From Candidatus Omnitrophota bacterium (GTDB lineage Bacteria; Omnitrophota; Gorgyraeia; Zapsychrales; Fredricksoniimonadaceae), in the NCBI GenBank assembly GCA_023247575.1, contig JAHFGE010000050.1, positions 1 through 10,031 on the forward strand: a stretch of DNA of 10,031 nucleotides, in the 5' to 3' direction. Below are positions 1 to 6,757 of this stretch, one piece after another. The position numbers and the translations under genes are program-made. Numbering within the stretch: position 1 is the first letter of the stretch; each line of letters opens with the position of its first letter. The notes below the pieces were generated by a model that was not told the origin of the DNA, ran no database searches, and worked only from the letters and a program-made list of their open reading frames with translations.

Positions 1-530
1 AAAGGGTCCCCCGGCCCTTTCGTGACACGAGCAAGATTAAATTTGGATGTATCTACACTGCGCGGGATGATGCGTATATGGTGGGATGGTACGCCAAAAT
101 CCTGCACCATGTATTGGCCAATGACCTCGCTAATGGCAATGACAAGCTTCCCCCAACCCATCACATGGCTAAAAAAATGGCGAGAATAATACCCATGACA
201 AGTGGTGATAAAAATAGCAGGTGTCCGACGGCAAGCTAAGAAGGCCACCCAAGCGGGAACCCGCGAGCGGGCATGAACAACGTCAATCTTCTCCTTTTCA
301 ATGATCTTGACTAAATCTTTAGCCGCTTTAAGCATCAAGAAAAAATTTTTTTTATTAACGGGCAAGGTATAGTGGAAGGAGCCGCTTTTTTCTAAATCCG
401 CCACCAGGCTTCCCCCGGCCGAGACCACCACTGACTTGTGCCCACGACCTACTAAATATTTGGCCAAATCCACTGTGCCGGTCTCGACGCCACCGACATT
501 AAGTTCTGGAAGAATTTGCAAAATGTTCAT
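1..530 (-). CDS. GT4-type glycosyltransferase, N-terminal part (runs off left edge)
   Basis: The frame opens with ATG at 530 and stays open to base 1, giving 176 codons; the 3' part lies outside the window. The protein begins MNILQILPELNVGGVETGTV, the usual first strand and glycine loop of GT-B fold, family GT4 enzymes. Further family-like segments are VHARSRVPAW (about residue 90), a T-CHG-Y block, a VIAIS segment and IIPRSVD near residue 165, which ends the N-terminal Rossmann domain. The nucleotide-sugar-binding C-terminal domain is not in view. The family moves sugars from nucleotide-sugars onto acceptors at the cytoplasmic face of the inner membrane. Placed after waaA, lpxK and lpxL, it most likely adds a core sugar to Kdo-lipid A, but donor and acceptor cannot be read. 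Its ATG shares one base with the upstream TAA (TAATG), and GGAGG lies 10 bases before it, so translation is probably coupled. Confidence 0.9.
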   Translation of the reverse strand, partial: MNILQILPELNVGGVETGTVDLAKYLVGRGHKSVVVSAGGSLVADLEKSGSFHYTLPVNKKNFFLMLKAAKDLVKIIEKEKIDVVHARSRVPAWVAFLACRRTPAIFITTCHGYYSRHFFSHVMGWGKLVIAISEVIGQYMVQDFGVPSHHIRIIPRSVDTSKFNLARVTKGPGDP

Positions 531-2488
531 TACACCATTTCCTCCATCGCTTTTAAAATCTTGGTTTGGTCATCGATCGTTTTGACAGAAATTTTCTGGC
601 GCAAAACCTGGTCAATGGAAGCAGAAATGTCTTTGATAGAGGAAGCCAACAGATACCCTTCTTGGCTTAAATTCAAAACAAAACGGTCATATTTGTTGGC
701 AGGGTGATCGTTATACCCTGCGGGCGAAAAGACGATGGTCTTTTTACCAGAAGAAACTGCCTCGGAAATCATAGAAATACTTTCCCCTGAAACAATTAAA
801 AGATCGCCTAAGGCCAAAATCCCCCCTACCGCTTCAGGAATATTGGAGTCATTGGCTATAACCAACAAGGCGCATCGTTGAAAATTACGTAGTTCTTTGA
901 TGATCATTTCATCCACTCTCTTCGGTGTCCGGCGAGAAGTGGTCAGCAAAATGTCCATGTTAAAATGCATCGCTGCTTCTTTAAGCTGATGAATCAACCA
1001 ATGGATTTGATGAACCTCATAAGCCACTCCCTTGGTGTTGCCTCCTAATAAAACACCCATTTTGGGACGGACATTGCCTTTCAAATGCGAGAAACGTCCC
1101 AATAACTTTCCCCTTTGTTGTTCTAAATATTCAGGGGTAATCAAATTTAAAGCCGTCTTAGTCAAAACGACTCGTCCCTCAGGAAAATGCCGGGTTACAT
1201 CGTGCTCAGGAAGGACCACAAGGGAAAAGCATTTTTCATTAAGAGGGCGAGGTTTTAAAATGTGAATGGATTGAGTGCCGCAAAAACGCGAGAGAATAAA
1301 ATTAACACCTGCGGTTCGTGACCCGCAGGAAATAATATAATCGGGCTTTATGGTCAGCAAATCCTGATAGCACTTCGGCTTCAAACAAATCTTTAAGATG
1401 GCCTCCCGTCTTAAAAAAAATAAATATCCGGCCGCAAAACAGTAAAGAGACAATATTTTCTGGTGCCACGGACTCCTAAATTTAATGGCCACAATCTTAA
1501 GGCGCATGTGTTTACCAGCATTTTGCAGAGCTGTCTGTAAAATATTAGCCAGGGTTTGAGATTGACGCAGATGACCTGTTTTACCGTCGTCGAAAATCAA
1601 GGTATCGGCCTGGTTAGTATACTTATAGACCTTATAAAACCACATATATTCCGACGGATTTTTACGCAAAAGCTCTTCGAAAAACTGTACTGCTTTCTGG
1701 GCGTTGATCTTGACATCTCCTTCCATATCCTGACTGGTTTGCAAATCCAAGGGTGGAAAAACAGTGAATATATGTTTGCCATTAGCCTGGCGCTCAATCC
1801 ATACCGGGCAAATAGGGACCTGATACTTTAACCCTAAGCGAATCGCTCCCGTTGAGATGGAAGCAGTCTTACCTAAAAATTCTATTGGAATCCCGTCTTT
1901 GCCCCCCTGGTCTAACACCAGGGAAACGATCTCATTGGCCTGCAAAGCACGGATAATCTCGCGAGTGGCCGAGCCGGAAGGAATCACCTTAGCCCCTGCC
2001 AGACGACGGTAATCATTGAGAAGCTCATTTAATTGAGGGGCTTTCGCTTGATCATTGGCCACAATATTGTAGGGATAATCGCACATGCTGCCCACCAGGC
2101 TGCCCAGTTCCCAACTGCCTGAATGGACAGCCAAAAAGATACATCCTTTGCCTGCACTTAAAGCCTGGGCGATGTTTTCCCGCCCCTGTATTGTCTTTTC
2201 AAACCCTGCCTTTTTGATCTTGGGAAGACACAGCAAATCTAAAACACTGCAGGAAAAATTCATAAAAACATTTTTGGTCAGGCTGCGGATTTCTTCGGGA
2301 GATTTCGTGGCCCCGAAAGCCACCTTTAAATTGGACTCGACCAAGGCCCTTTTCTTCGCCAATAGATAGTAGCCCAAAAGTCCAAGGGATCGCCCCTGAT
2401 AGAACCTCAAAGGTTCAGGCAACAGGCAAACACAGGCGCCGAAAAATTTAACGGCTTTGCAAACTAATGATTCGGTCAATGAGTTCAT
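530..2488 (-). CDS. LpxL/HtrB-type lipid A acyltransferase fused to ELM1-like domain
   Basis: The gene encodes 652 aa in two parts. Residues 1-290 form a lysophospholipid acyltransferase-like domain of the LpxL/HtrB/MsbB family. It has the catalytic H-X4-E motif (HSGSWE, H122 and E127), a DQGG segment near 193 and a C-terminal MWFYKVYKY that matches the W-rich end of the family. Known members are about 300 aa and acylate Kdo2-lipid A at the inner membrane. Residues 295-652 resemble the ELM1-like family named after a plant mitochondrial fission protein, with DDGKTGH (300), LLGGNTKG (480), TTSRRTP (516) and SGESISMISEA (567). This fold is GT-B-like and the bacterial function is unsettled. The frame is open to 2551, but that start lies 104 bp inside lpxK and encodes an unlikely N-terminus. 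ATG 2488 has GAAGG five bases upstream, and the family's amphipathic start follows it. It overlaps lpxK by 41 bp. The ELM1 part could be a glycosyltransferase acting on the same lipid; that is inference. Confidence 0.88.
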   Translation of the reverse strand: MNSLTESLVCKAVKFFGACVCLLPEPLRFYQGRSLGLLGYYLLAKKRALVESNLKVAFGATKSPEEIRSLTKNVFMNFSCSVLDLLCLPKIKKAGFEKTIQGRENIAQALSAGKGCIFLAVHSGSWELGSLVGSMCDYPYNIVANDQAKAPQLNELLNDYRRLAGAKVIPSGSATREIIRALQANEIVSLVLDQGGKDGIPIEFLGKTASISTGAIRLGLKYQVPICPVWIERQANGKHIFTVFPPLDLQTSQDMEGDVKINAQKAVQFFEELLRKNPSEYMWFYKVYKYTNQADTLIFDDGKTGHLRQSQTLANILQTALQNAGKHMRLKIVAIKFRSPWHQKILSLYCFAAGYLFFLRREAILKICLKPKCYQDLLTIKPDYIISCGSRTAGVNFILSRFCGTQSIHILKPRPLNEKCFSLVVLPEHDVTRHFPEGRVVLTKTALNLITPEYLEQQRGKLLGRFSHLKGNVRPKMGVLLGGNTKGVAYEVHQIHWLIHQLKEAAMHFNMDILLTTSRRTPKRVDEMIIKELRNFQRCALLVIANDSNIPEAVGGILALGDLLIVSGESISMISEAVSSGKKTIVFSPAGYNDHPANKYDRFVLNLSQEGYLLASSIKDISASIDQVLRQKISVKTIDDQTKILKAMEEMV

Positions 2489-3512
2489 TTCGGCCTTCGA
2501 GAATCTGCAGGTCAATGTCCAGACTAAAAACGGCCAAACCCTGCAGCACATTCTTAAAAAGGTTTATTTTAACGGCGTCTTTATGCGTCGTCACCAGGAT
2601 ATTAATATTTTCTGACCTGGCTTGATTGGCAATGATCTTTAAATCATGCTCGCTGTAAATGTGATGATCCATAAAGGTAAAATGCTTAAACACCTGTAGT
2701 CCCAACTTCTGTAAGGTGTGCTCAAAAAAGGCTGGATCAGCAATCGCACAAAAAACGATCACCTTTTTGTTGTGAAGATAACTCAAATGATAAGTTGTAC
2801 CGGTCAAAACATCCCGAAAATGTATTGGTGCATGACGGGAATGAACGATTAAGGCCTTAGGGTTCATGGTATGTAATTGGCTGCAGAGTTCTTGGGTGGT
2901 GGCCACCTCATCCGTTTTAGTTAACACAAAAATGTCCGCTCTGCCTAAAGCCGCAGGCTTTTCCCGTAAAATCCCTCGGGGGATTAAATGACCATTACCG
3001 AAAGGATTGGCCGCATCGATAGTGACAATATCCACATCTCTTTTGAGCGGCCAATGCTGAAAAGCATCGTCAGCTAAGAACACATCCACCATTTCACTGG
3101 CCATGGCCTGCTGGATACTTTGTCGGCGATTGGCCCCGCTCATAATGAGCACTTGAGGCAACAGCTCCTTGAACATTTTGGCTTCATCATTAAAGCTGCC
3201 AAGAAAGCCATCGGCCCCATAGCCGCGGCTTAGCACCACAGGCTTGAGTCCTTTAGCAATGAGAATCTTAGCCAGACTTATGACTAAAGGAGTTTTACCC
3301 ACGCCACCGGTCGTGATATTGCCCACACTGACCACCGGCTTAGGGGCTCGATAGCTTGGCAAAATACGACAGTGGTACAAGCCGCGTGTAATATCGACGA
3401 TGACGCAATAGCCTAATGACAAAACCCATAGAAGCGCCTGGATAACTTTATCCAGCCATCCTCGGCGAGAATCGGTCATCAGCTGGTAAAAATATTTTTT
3501 CATGTCAACCAT
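2448..3512 (-). CDS. lpxK: Tetraacyldisaccharide 4'-kinase (lipid A 4'-kinase)
   Basis: LpxK uses ATP to phosphorylate the 4' position of tetraacyldisaccharide 1-phosphate, giving lipid IVA at the cytoplasmic face of the inner membrane. At 354 aa it is close to the usual length. A hydrophobic membrane-associating stretch spans about 24-40. The P-loop GNITTGGVGKTP is at 64-75, LSRGYG at 94-99 and the DDAFQH block at 148-153 (DDGFQH in most homologues, so Gly is Ala here). NPFGNGHLIPRG-LRE is at 169-183, DHH-YSEHD at 282-290 and TTHKDAVKI at 308-316. Two starts are possible. ATG 3512 has GGA four bases upstream and adds three residues. ATG 3503 forms an ATGA overlap with the waaA stop. The choice does not affect the domain. 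The gene lies between waaA and the acyltransferase, so three consecutive lipid A steps are clustered. Confidence 0.96.
   Translation of the reverse strand: MVDMKKYFYQLMTDSRRGWLDKVIQALLWVLSLGYCVIVDITRGLYHCRILPSYRAPKPVVSVGNITTGGVGKTPLVISLAKILIAKGLKPVVLSRGYGADGFLGSFNDEAKMFKELLPQVLIMSGANRRQSIQQAMASEMVDVFLADDAFQHWPLKRDVDIVTIDAANPFGNGHLIPRGILREKPAALGRADIFVLTKTDEVATTQELCSQLHTMNPKALIVHSRHAPIHFRDVLTGTTYHLSYLHNKKVIVFCAIADPAFFEHTLQKLGLQVFKHFTFMDHHIYSEHDLKIIANQARSENINILVTTHKDAVKINLFKNVLQGLAVFSLDIDLQILEGRNELIDRIISLQSR
2494..2498 (-). promoter_or_regulatory. Ribosome binding site that sets the lpxL-ELM1 start
   Basis: GAAGG on the minus strand lies five bases before ATG 2488, inside the 3' end of lpxK. 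It supports this start over the upstream ATG at 2551 in the same frame. Confidence 0.6.
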
Positions 3513-4792
3513 TTTTCCATCGCCTGCAAGGTGCGGGCCCCTGCTCCCTGATTGGCTTTGACAACGCCTAAGGCTTTTTGGCCCAATTGCTCCCTTAAAA
3601 GGGCATTGCCCATTAAACGATTGACTTCGGTTTCAAATTCGTGCACATTTTTGACCTGCACAATGGCGCCTTGATTTTTAAAAAGTGCGGTAATGTCTTG
3701 GAAATTTTGCATCAGAGGGCCCACGATAATAGGCTTGGCATAAAAGGCCGGCTCAATGATATTGTGCCCGCCGCCCACGCAAAAGCTTTTACCCACAAAT
3801 ACTAAGGAGGCCTGGGCATAAAACCAGCGCAACTGACCAATGGTATCGACGACCGTCACAAAACTTGTCAACCCTCGCGAGGCTACCAAACGTTTGATCT
3901 GACTGCTCCGCTCGACATGCCGGGGTGCAATCACCAAATTCCAGCCGTCTTTATGCTTGGCAAACACATCCAAGACAATTTCCTCTTCTCCAGGATGTGT
4001 GCTGCCCGCCACCCAGAGCAATTTGTCATCCCCGTCCCGCCTTGGCGGGATTATCGGGGATCTAGTACTTGCAACCTCTAGATTCCCGCTTAAAGTCACC
4101 GCCTTTGGCGGGATCCCGTCCGTAGGCGGGACATGCGGGAATGACATAGGTGGCAAATCATCAAATTTAATATTACCCACGGTCATAACCTTCTCTGGAG
4201 GCGCCCCTAACTCGATGATACGCTGGGCATCTTTAGCGCTTTGCATACAAAATAAAGAAACCTTCTCTAAGATACTTTTAAGCAAAAATTTGATCGCCTT
4301 ATACCGTCTATAAGAAACATCGGAGATGCGGCCGTTGACCATCACAATAGGAACCTTTTGCTGCCAAAGATGGCCAAACAAATGAGGCCAGATTTCCGTC
4401 TCAGCCACGATATAAATCCTGGGGTTAATGAGACGCACGAAACTGGCCGTCACTCTCCTCAAATCCACCGGTGAGGGCATCACAATGGCCTCCTGGCCTA
4501 ATTGCTCTTTCGCCAATTGATAACCGGTTTTGGTGGTCGTGGTAACGACAATGGGGTTGACCCTCAAGCGGATTTTGAGGCTGGCCACCAGTGGCATAAT
4601 AGCCATGACTTCGCCCACACTTACGGCATGGATCCATAGACTCCTGTGTTTCGAGGCTGACGCCAGGCGCTGTTTAAGTTTCGAGGAGAAAAAACCTAAA
4701 CGAATTTCGTAACCCTTATACCAGCGGCCAGAAAGCACAAGATAAGGCCAATAGATGAGGGCATATATAAAAAATATAAAGTCAAGAAACAC
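3500..4792 (-). CDS. waaA: 3-deoxy-D-manno-octulosonic acid (Kdo) transferase
   Basis: WaaA (KdtA) transfers Kdo from CMP-Kdo to lipid IVA. It is a GT-B enzyme (GT30) anchored by its N-terminus in the inner membrane. The 430-aa product starts with a membrane anchor (about 1-20), then WIHAVSVGE at 53-61 with the catalytic-site Glu61, ETEIWP at 131-136, GNIKFD at 206-211, GSTHPGEEE at 263-271, APRHVER at 289-295 and GGHNIIEPA at 341-349, all expected of the family. The start is GTG: no in-frame ATG precedes the anchor and a stop (TAG) lies 33 bases upstream. It has no Shine-Dalgarno sequence. Residues 217-256 are encoded by a palindromic repeat (4025-4145) lying between KFD and the second Rossmann domain. 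They are rich in Pro, Arg and Asp and do not look like family sequence. Whether the protein is mono- or bifunctional cannot be told. The stop overlaps an lpxK start as ATGA. Confidence 0.96.
   Translation of the reverse strand: MFLDFIFFIYALIYWPYLVLSGRWYKGYEIRLGFFSSKLKQRLASASKHRSLWIHAVSVGEVMAIMPLVASLKIRLRVNPIVVTTTTKTGYQLAKEQLGQEAIVMPSPVDLRRVTASFVRLINPRIYIVAETEIWPHLFGHLWQQKVPIVMVNGRISDVSYRRYKAIKFLLKSILEKVSLFCMQSAKDAQRIIELGAPPEKVMTVGNIKFDDLPPMSFPHVPPTDGIPPKAVTLSGNLEVASTRSPIIPPRRDGDDKLLWVAGSTHPGEEEIVLDVFAKHKDGWNLVIAPRHVERSSQIKRLVASRGLTSFVTVVDTIGQLRWFYAQASLVFVGKSFCVGGGHNIIEPAFYAKPIIVGPLMQNFQDITALFKNQGAIVQVKNVHEFETEVNRLMGNALLREQLGQKALGVVKANQGAGARTLQAMEKWLT
4025..4145. repeat. Compound palindromic repeat (REPIN-like pair) inside waaA
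   Basis: The element is bounded by GTCATCCCCG (4025-4034) and CGGGAATGAC (4136-4145), which are near-inverse copies. It splits into two head-to-head palindromes meeting at CTAG motifs (4062-4065, 4078-4081). The left one pairs ATCCCCG (4028-4034) with CGGGGAT (4055-4061) around a perfect hairpin TCCCGCC-TT-GGCGGGA (4035-4050). The right one pairs ATTCCCGC (4082-4089) with GCGGGAAT (4135-4142) around CCGCC-TTT-GGCGG (4099-4111) and an imperfect TCCCGTCC/GGCGGGA stem (4114-4131). The GTCATTCCCGC / GCGGGAAT ends resemble non-autonomous palindromic repeats seen in many bacterial genomes. Only one copy is in the window, so dispersal is inferred. On the waaA strand it reads without a stop for exactly 40 codons (residues 217-256). 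Confidence 0.85.
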
Positions 4793-4799
4793 GGGGGGT

Positions 4800-4805
4800 A
4801 TTATA
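4800..4805 (-). promoter_or_regulatory. Candidate -10 box (TATAAT) directly before waaA
   Basis: A perfect TATAAT ends seven bases before the GTG start of waaA, followed by A and six C. A transcript from it would begin at or next to the GTG and so be leaderless, which would fit the missing Shine-Dalgarno sequence. No good -35 box is seen (TAGCCC lies at the 17-bp spacing), so the promoter is tentative. Confidence 0.35.
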
Positions 4806-4847
4806 TACTCAATATCGTCGGCGGGCTAGCGGAAAAACTGGAAGATC

Positions 4848-4874
4848 TCAAACAGAGAGTATAACGTTTTTCAT
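4848..4874 (-). other. Eight-codon ORF behind a strong ribosome binding site
   Basis: Directly after the secretin stop, AGGAGG (4880-4885) stands five bases before ATG 4874. The ORF reads MKNVILSV and then TGA. The Shine-Dalgarno sequence is the best in the window, yet it drives only eight codons. The hydrophobic beginning resembles the first residues of a signal peptide. It may be the stump of a gene whose body was lost at a recombination junction, or a small leader peptide. Nothing shows that it is translated. Confidence 0.35.
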
Positions 4875-4887
4875 TTTAACCTCCTGG

Positions 4888-6441
4888 CTATCCCCTTTTG
4901 GGGGTGATGAAGATAATCAGTTCACTCTTACTGCTCCTATTGGCCGCATACTGGAACAACTTTCCCAACACCGGAATTTTAGAAATCACGGGCACGGATT
5001 GTTTGTCTTTTTGGCTGTAAGAAGTCATTAACCCTCCAATGGCCACGGTCTCACCTTCCTTAACTTTTACGAGAGTATTGATGGACTTGGTGGTTGTCTG
5101 TGGGGCTTCGATGGTGGTATTACCGGAGGTGATGGAGCGGATGTTATCGATGGTGGTGACAACCGGTGCCACGGAGAGGTAAATTTGATCGCCTACAATG
5201 TTGCCCAAAAGGCGCATGGTGACGCCCTGCTGAACCTGGGACGTGGATACGGAAGAAATGGTCCCTGTTTGGGTGACTTCGAAAGTGGTGTGGTCGATAA
5301 AGCTTTGAGTAGAGCCGACCTGAATGACGGCAATTTGATTATTAAGAAACCTCACCTTGGGCTGGGACACAATGTCCACATGGCCTTGCTTGGATAAGGC
5401 GTCGATGACGAATTTAATGCACTTTTCACTGATTGCTGAACCTGACTTGGGTCCTTGCCCTGTAAGTGTTAACAGCGGCCCGCTGGTGAAATTCTCGGAA
5501 ACAAAATTGGTAGCCAAATTTAGACTATTTAAAATTTTAAGATTCTTGACTAAAGTATTCCAATCAATACCAAAACGGTTCTCATCATTTAAGGAAACCT
5601 CCACCACTTTAACGTCTACTTCAATCTGTTGGGAAACCCGACGATTAAGATCCTCAAAATACTGGCTTATCCGCTGGTGACTTAAAGGAGTATCAGTAAC
5701 AATGACAACCCCGGCTGGTTTATTGATAGAGAACTTACCTTGGGAAGAAATTAAACTATTAAGATTTTCCCGTATATCATCCCAGAAAGAAATATTAGAG
5801 GATTTGTTGGAAACTAAAATTTTAGTACCCAATTTGATCTGTTGACCTGTATTGGCATTATTGGAAGTTGCACTTAAAGTCGTACCGTTAGAATTGTTTA
5901 ATGATTCTACCGATGATTCATTGCTGGTTAGGTCATCGAAATTTTGTATAACCGGCGGTAAAACCACCCGATAAACCCGTGTTTCCATAGCCAATATAAT
6001 TAAGTCGCTATCTTTAACTTGAAAACCGTAACTTAATGGAAATAACACCGTATTTAAGGCCCTGGCTACTGTCGTGTCCGTCAGATCGACCGATATTTTT
6101 TTGTCTTCAACGCCTGGGCCTAAAATCACATGACAGCCTGCTACCTGGGCCAAAGGTTTCAAAATTTCGCTTAAAAACAGATCCTCACCCTTAAGTGTTA
6201 TTTTCTTCAAAAATTCTCTTGGTAGGGGAATCTCTTCTTCTCTAAAAATTTCAGTATCCTTTTTAACCGCCTCTGGTAAAACTTTCGCTGGTGGTGAGTT
6301 ATTCTTCTGATTGTTCCATTCCTGCTGGATAATCTTGGCTTTCTCCTCGTTGCTCAACATTTTCTGTGGGGCCCCCCACGCTTTTGGGCAAAGGAGTAAG
6401 GTTAGAAACATCCATACGCATATAAGAGATCGCATTATCAT
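4888..6441 (-). CDS. MshL/PilN-type secretin (outer-membrane channel)
   Basis: Secretins form large gated rings in the outer membrane for type II/III secretion, type IV pili or filamentous phage. This 517-aa protein has a cleavable signal peptide (about 1-24, ending AWGA). A secretin/TonB short N-terminal domain follows (about 80-158, ITLKGEDL to TRVYRV), then a Ser/Asn-rich linker (170-205). A second N domain (217-275, FWDDIRENLNSL, VIVTDTP) is of the kind seen in MshL and PilN. The barrel-forming secretin domain is at about 283-515, with VGSTQSF (385), VKEGETVAIGGLM (470), the VPVISKIPVLGKLF signature (493-506) and SELIIFITP near the end. There is no lipobox, unlike R64 PilN, so the nearby lipoproteins could act as pilotins (inference). 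ATG 6441 is set by AGGAG at 6449-6453. The gene begins 143 bp inside the upstream lipoprotein gene. MshL-like is the best label; the partner system is inferred from the TraC and TraB neighbours. Confidence 0.92.
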   Translation of the reverse strand: MIMRSLICVWMFLTLLLCPKAWGAPQKMLSNEEKAKIIQQEWNNQKNNSPPAKVLPEAVKKDTEIFREEEIPLPREFLKKITLKGEDLFLSEILKPLAQVAGCHVILGPGVEDKKISVDLTDTTVARALNTVLFPLSYGFQVKDSDLIILAMETRVYRVVLPPVIQNFDDLTSNESSVESLNNSNGTTLSATSNNANTGQQIKLGTKILVSNKSSNISFWDDIRENLNSLISSQGKFSINKPAGVVIVTDTPLSHQRISQYFEDLNRRVSQQIEVDVKVVEVSLNDENRFGIDWNTLVKNLKILNSLNLATNFVSENFTSGPLLTLTGQGPKSGSAISEKCIKFVIDALSKQGHVDIVSQPKVRFLNNQIAVIQVGSTQSFIDHTTFEVTQTGTISSVSTSQVQQGVTMRLLGNIVGDQIYLSVAPVVTTIDNIRSITSGNTTIEAPQTTTKSINTLVKVKEGETVAIGGLMTSYSQKDKQSVPVISKIPVLGKLFQYAANRSSKSELIIFITPKRG

Positions 6442-6757
6442 TATGACTCTCCTGTGTTTGTATCGGATAGCCTTCCGACATGGTCCACTCTCCAGGTTTA
6501 ATAATTACAAGTTCGTTGTGCTCTGGGATCATGACCCCATTGGTTAAGTGTGCAGGGACTCTCACTTCCTGTACTATGGGTGCCACCCAGTGATAGTAGG
6601 GAAATTTACCGCCTTCAAACTGATCCGCAATTTGTCTAATTTGTTCCTGTACCCCCTGTCGATAACCTTGTTCATAGATATTCTTATTATGGCCAGAGGT
6701 CGTTGAACATCCAGTTAGCAATACCATGATAAAAATTAAATATTTAAGAAAGGCCAT
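6299..6757 (-). CDS. Small outer-membrane lipoprotein, TraV-like core motif
   Basis: The 152-aa product has a lipoprotein signal peptide with lipobox LTGC (Cys17) followed by Ser-Thr-Thr. No Asp is at +2, so outer-membrane sorting is likely. After a charged helix (about 28-50) comes a core with WVAPIVQEVRVPAH (57-70) and HNELVIIKPGEW (80-91). This parallels the other lipoprotein of the locus (VRKVWIPDH, then YVMIQPPTW) and loosely the P-V-R-W/V-I-A-P block of TraV proteins. The C-terminal third is hydrophilic and overlaps the secretin gene by 143 bp. It starts 14 bp before the TraC gene ends, with AAGGAG (6765-6770) seven bases before ATG. It could be a second TraV-like subunit of the outer-membrane core, or a pilotin for the secretin. 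No family is recognised with certainty. Confidence 0.8.
   Translation of the reverse strand: MAFLKYLIFIMVLLTGCSTTSGHNKNIYEQGYRQGVQEQIRQIADQFEGGKFPYYHWVAPIVQEVRVPAHLTNGVMIPEHNELVIIKPGEWTMSEGYPIQTQESHNDNAISYMRMDVSNLTPLPKSVGGPTENVEQRGESQDYPAGMEQSEE
6449..6453 (-). promoter_or_regulatory. Ribosome binding site that sets the secretin start
   Basis: AGGAG lies seven bases before ATG 6441, inside the coding region of the upstream lipoprotein. It supports a genuine secretin start there and hence the long overlap. A second ATG two codons on (6435) would be 13 bases away. Confidence 0.7.

Noticed and set aside
1..20. Inverted repeat AAAGGG...CCCTTT at the left edge
   Set aside because: Six-base arms inside an open coding frame, with no following T-run; not a terminator and probably chance.
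253..271. GC-rich overlapping palindromes (GCGGGAACCCGC and CCCGCGAGCGGG) in the glycosyltransferase gene, with a CCCGC core like the waaA repeat
   Set aside because: They encode the family-like VHARSRVPAW segment, lack the GTCAT/CTAG ends, and are short, so they are best explained as coding sequence.
2489..2551. Longer 673-aa version of the acyltransferase fusion starting at 2551
   Set aside because: It would overlap lpxK by 104 bp and add a Cys/Trp-rich N-terminus unlike the family; ATG 2488 has a proper ribosome binding site.
4425..4637. Second frame inside waaA (70 aa, minus strand)
   Set aside because: Entirely within the well-supported waaA frame, without recognisable domain or ribosome binding site; a shadow frame.
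4797..4864. Plus-strand open stretch across the secretin-waaA gap ending ...GLAEKLEDLKQRV-stop
   Set aside because: It looks protein-like but has no ATG, GTG or TTG start with a ribosome binding site, and the frame runs back antisense into waaA. About 22 codons can be chance.
4892..4903. CCCC-TTTT-GGGG palindrome at the end of the secretin gene as a terminator
   Set aside because: The stem is only four base pairs, lies within the last codons and is not followed by a T-run on the minus strand.
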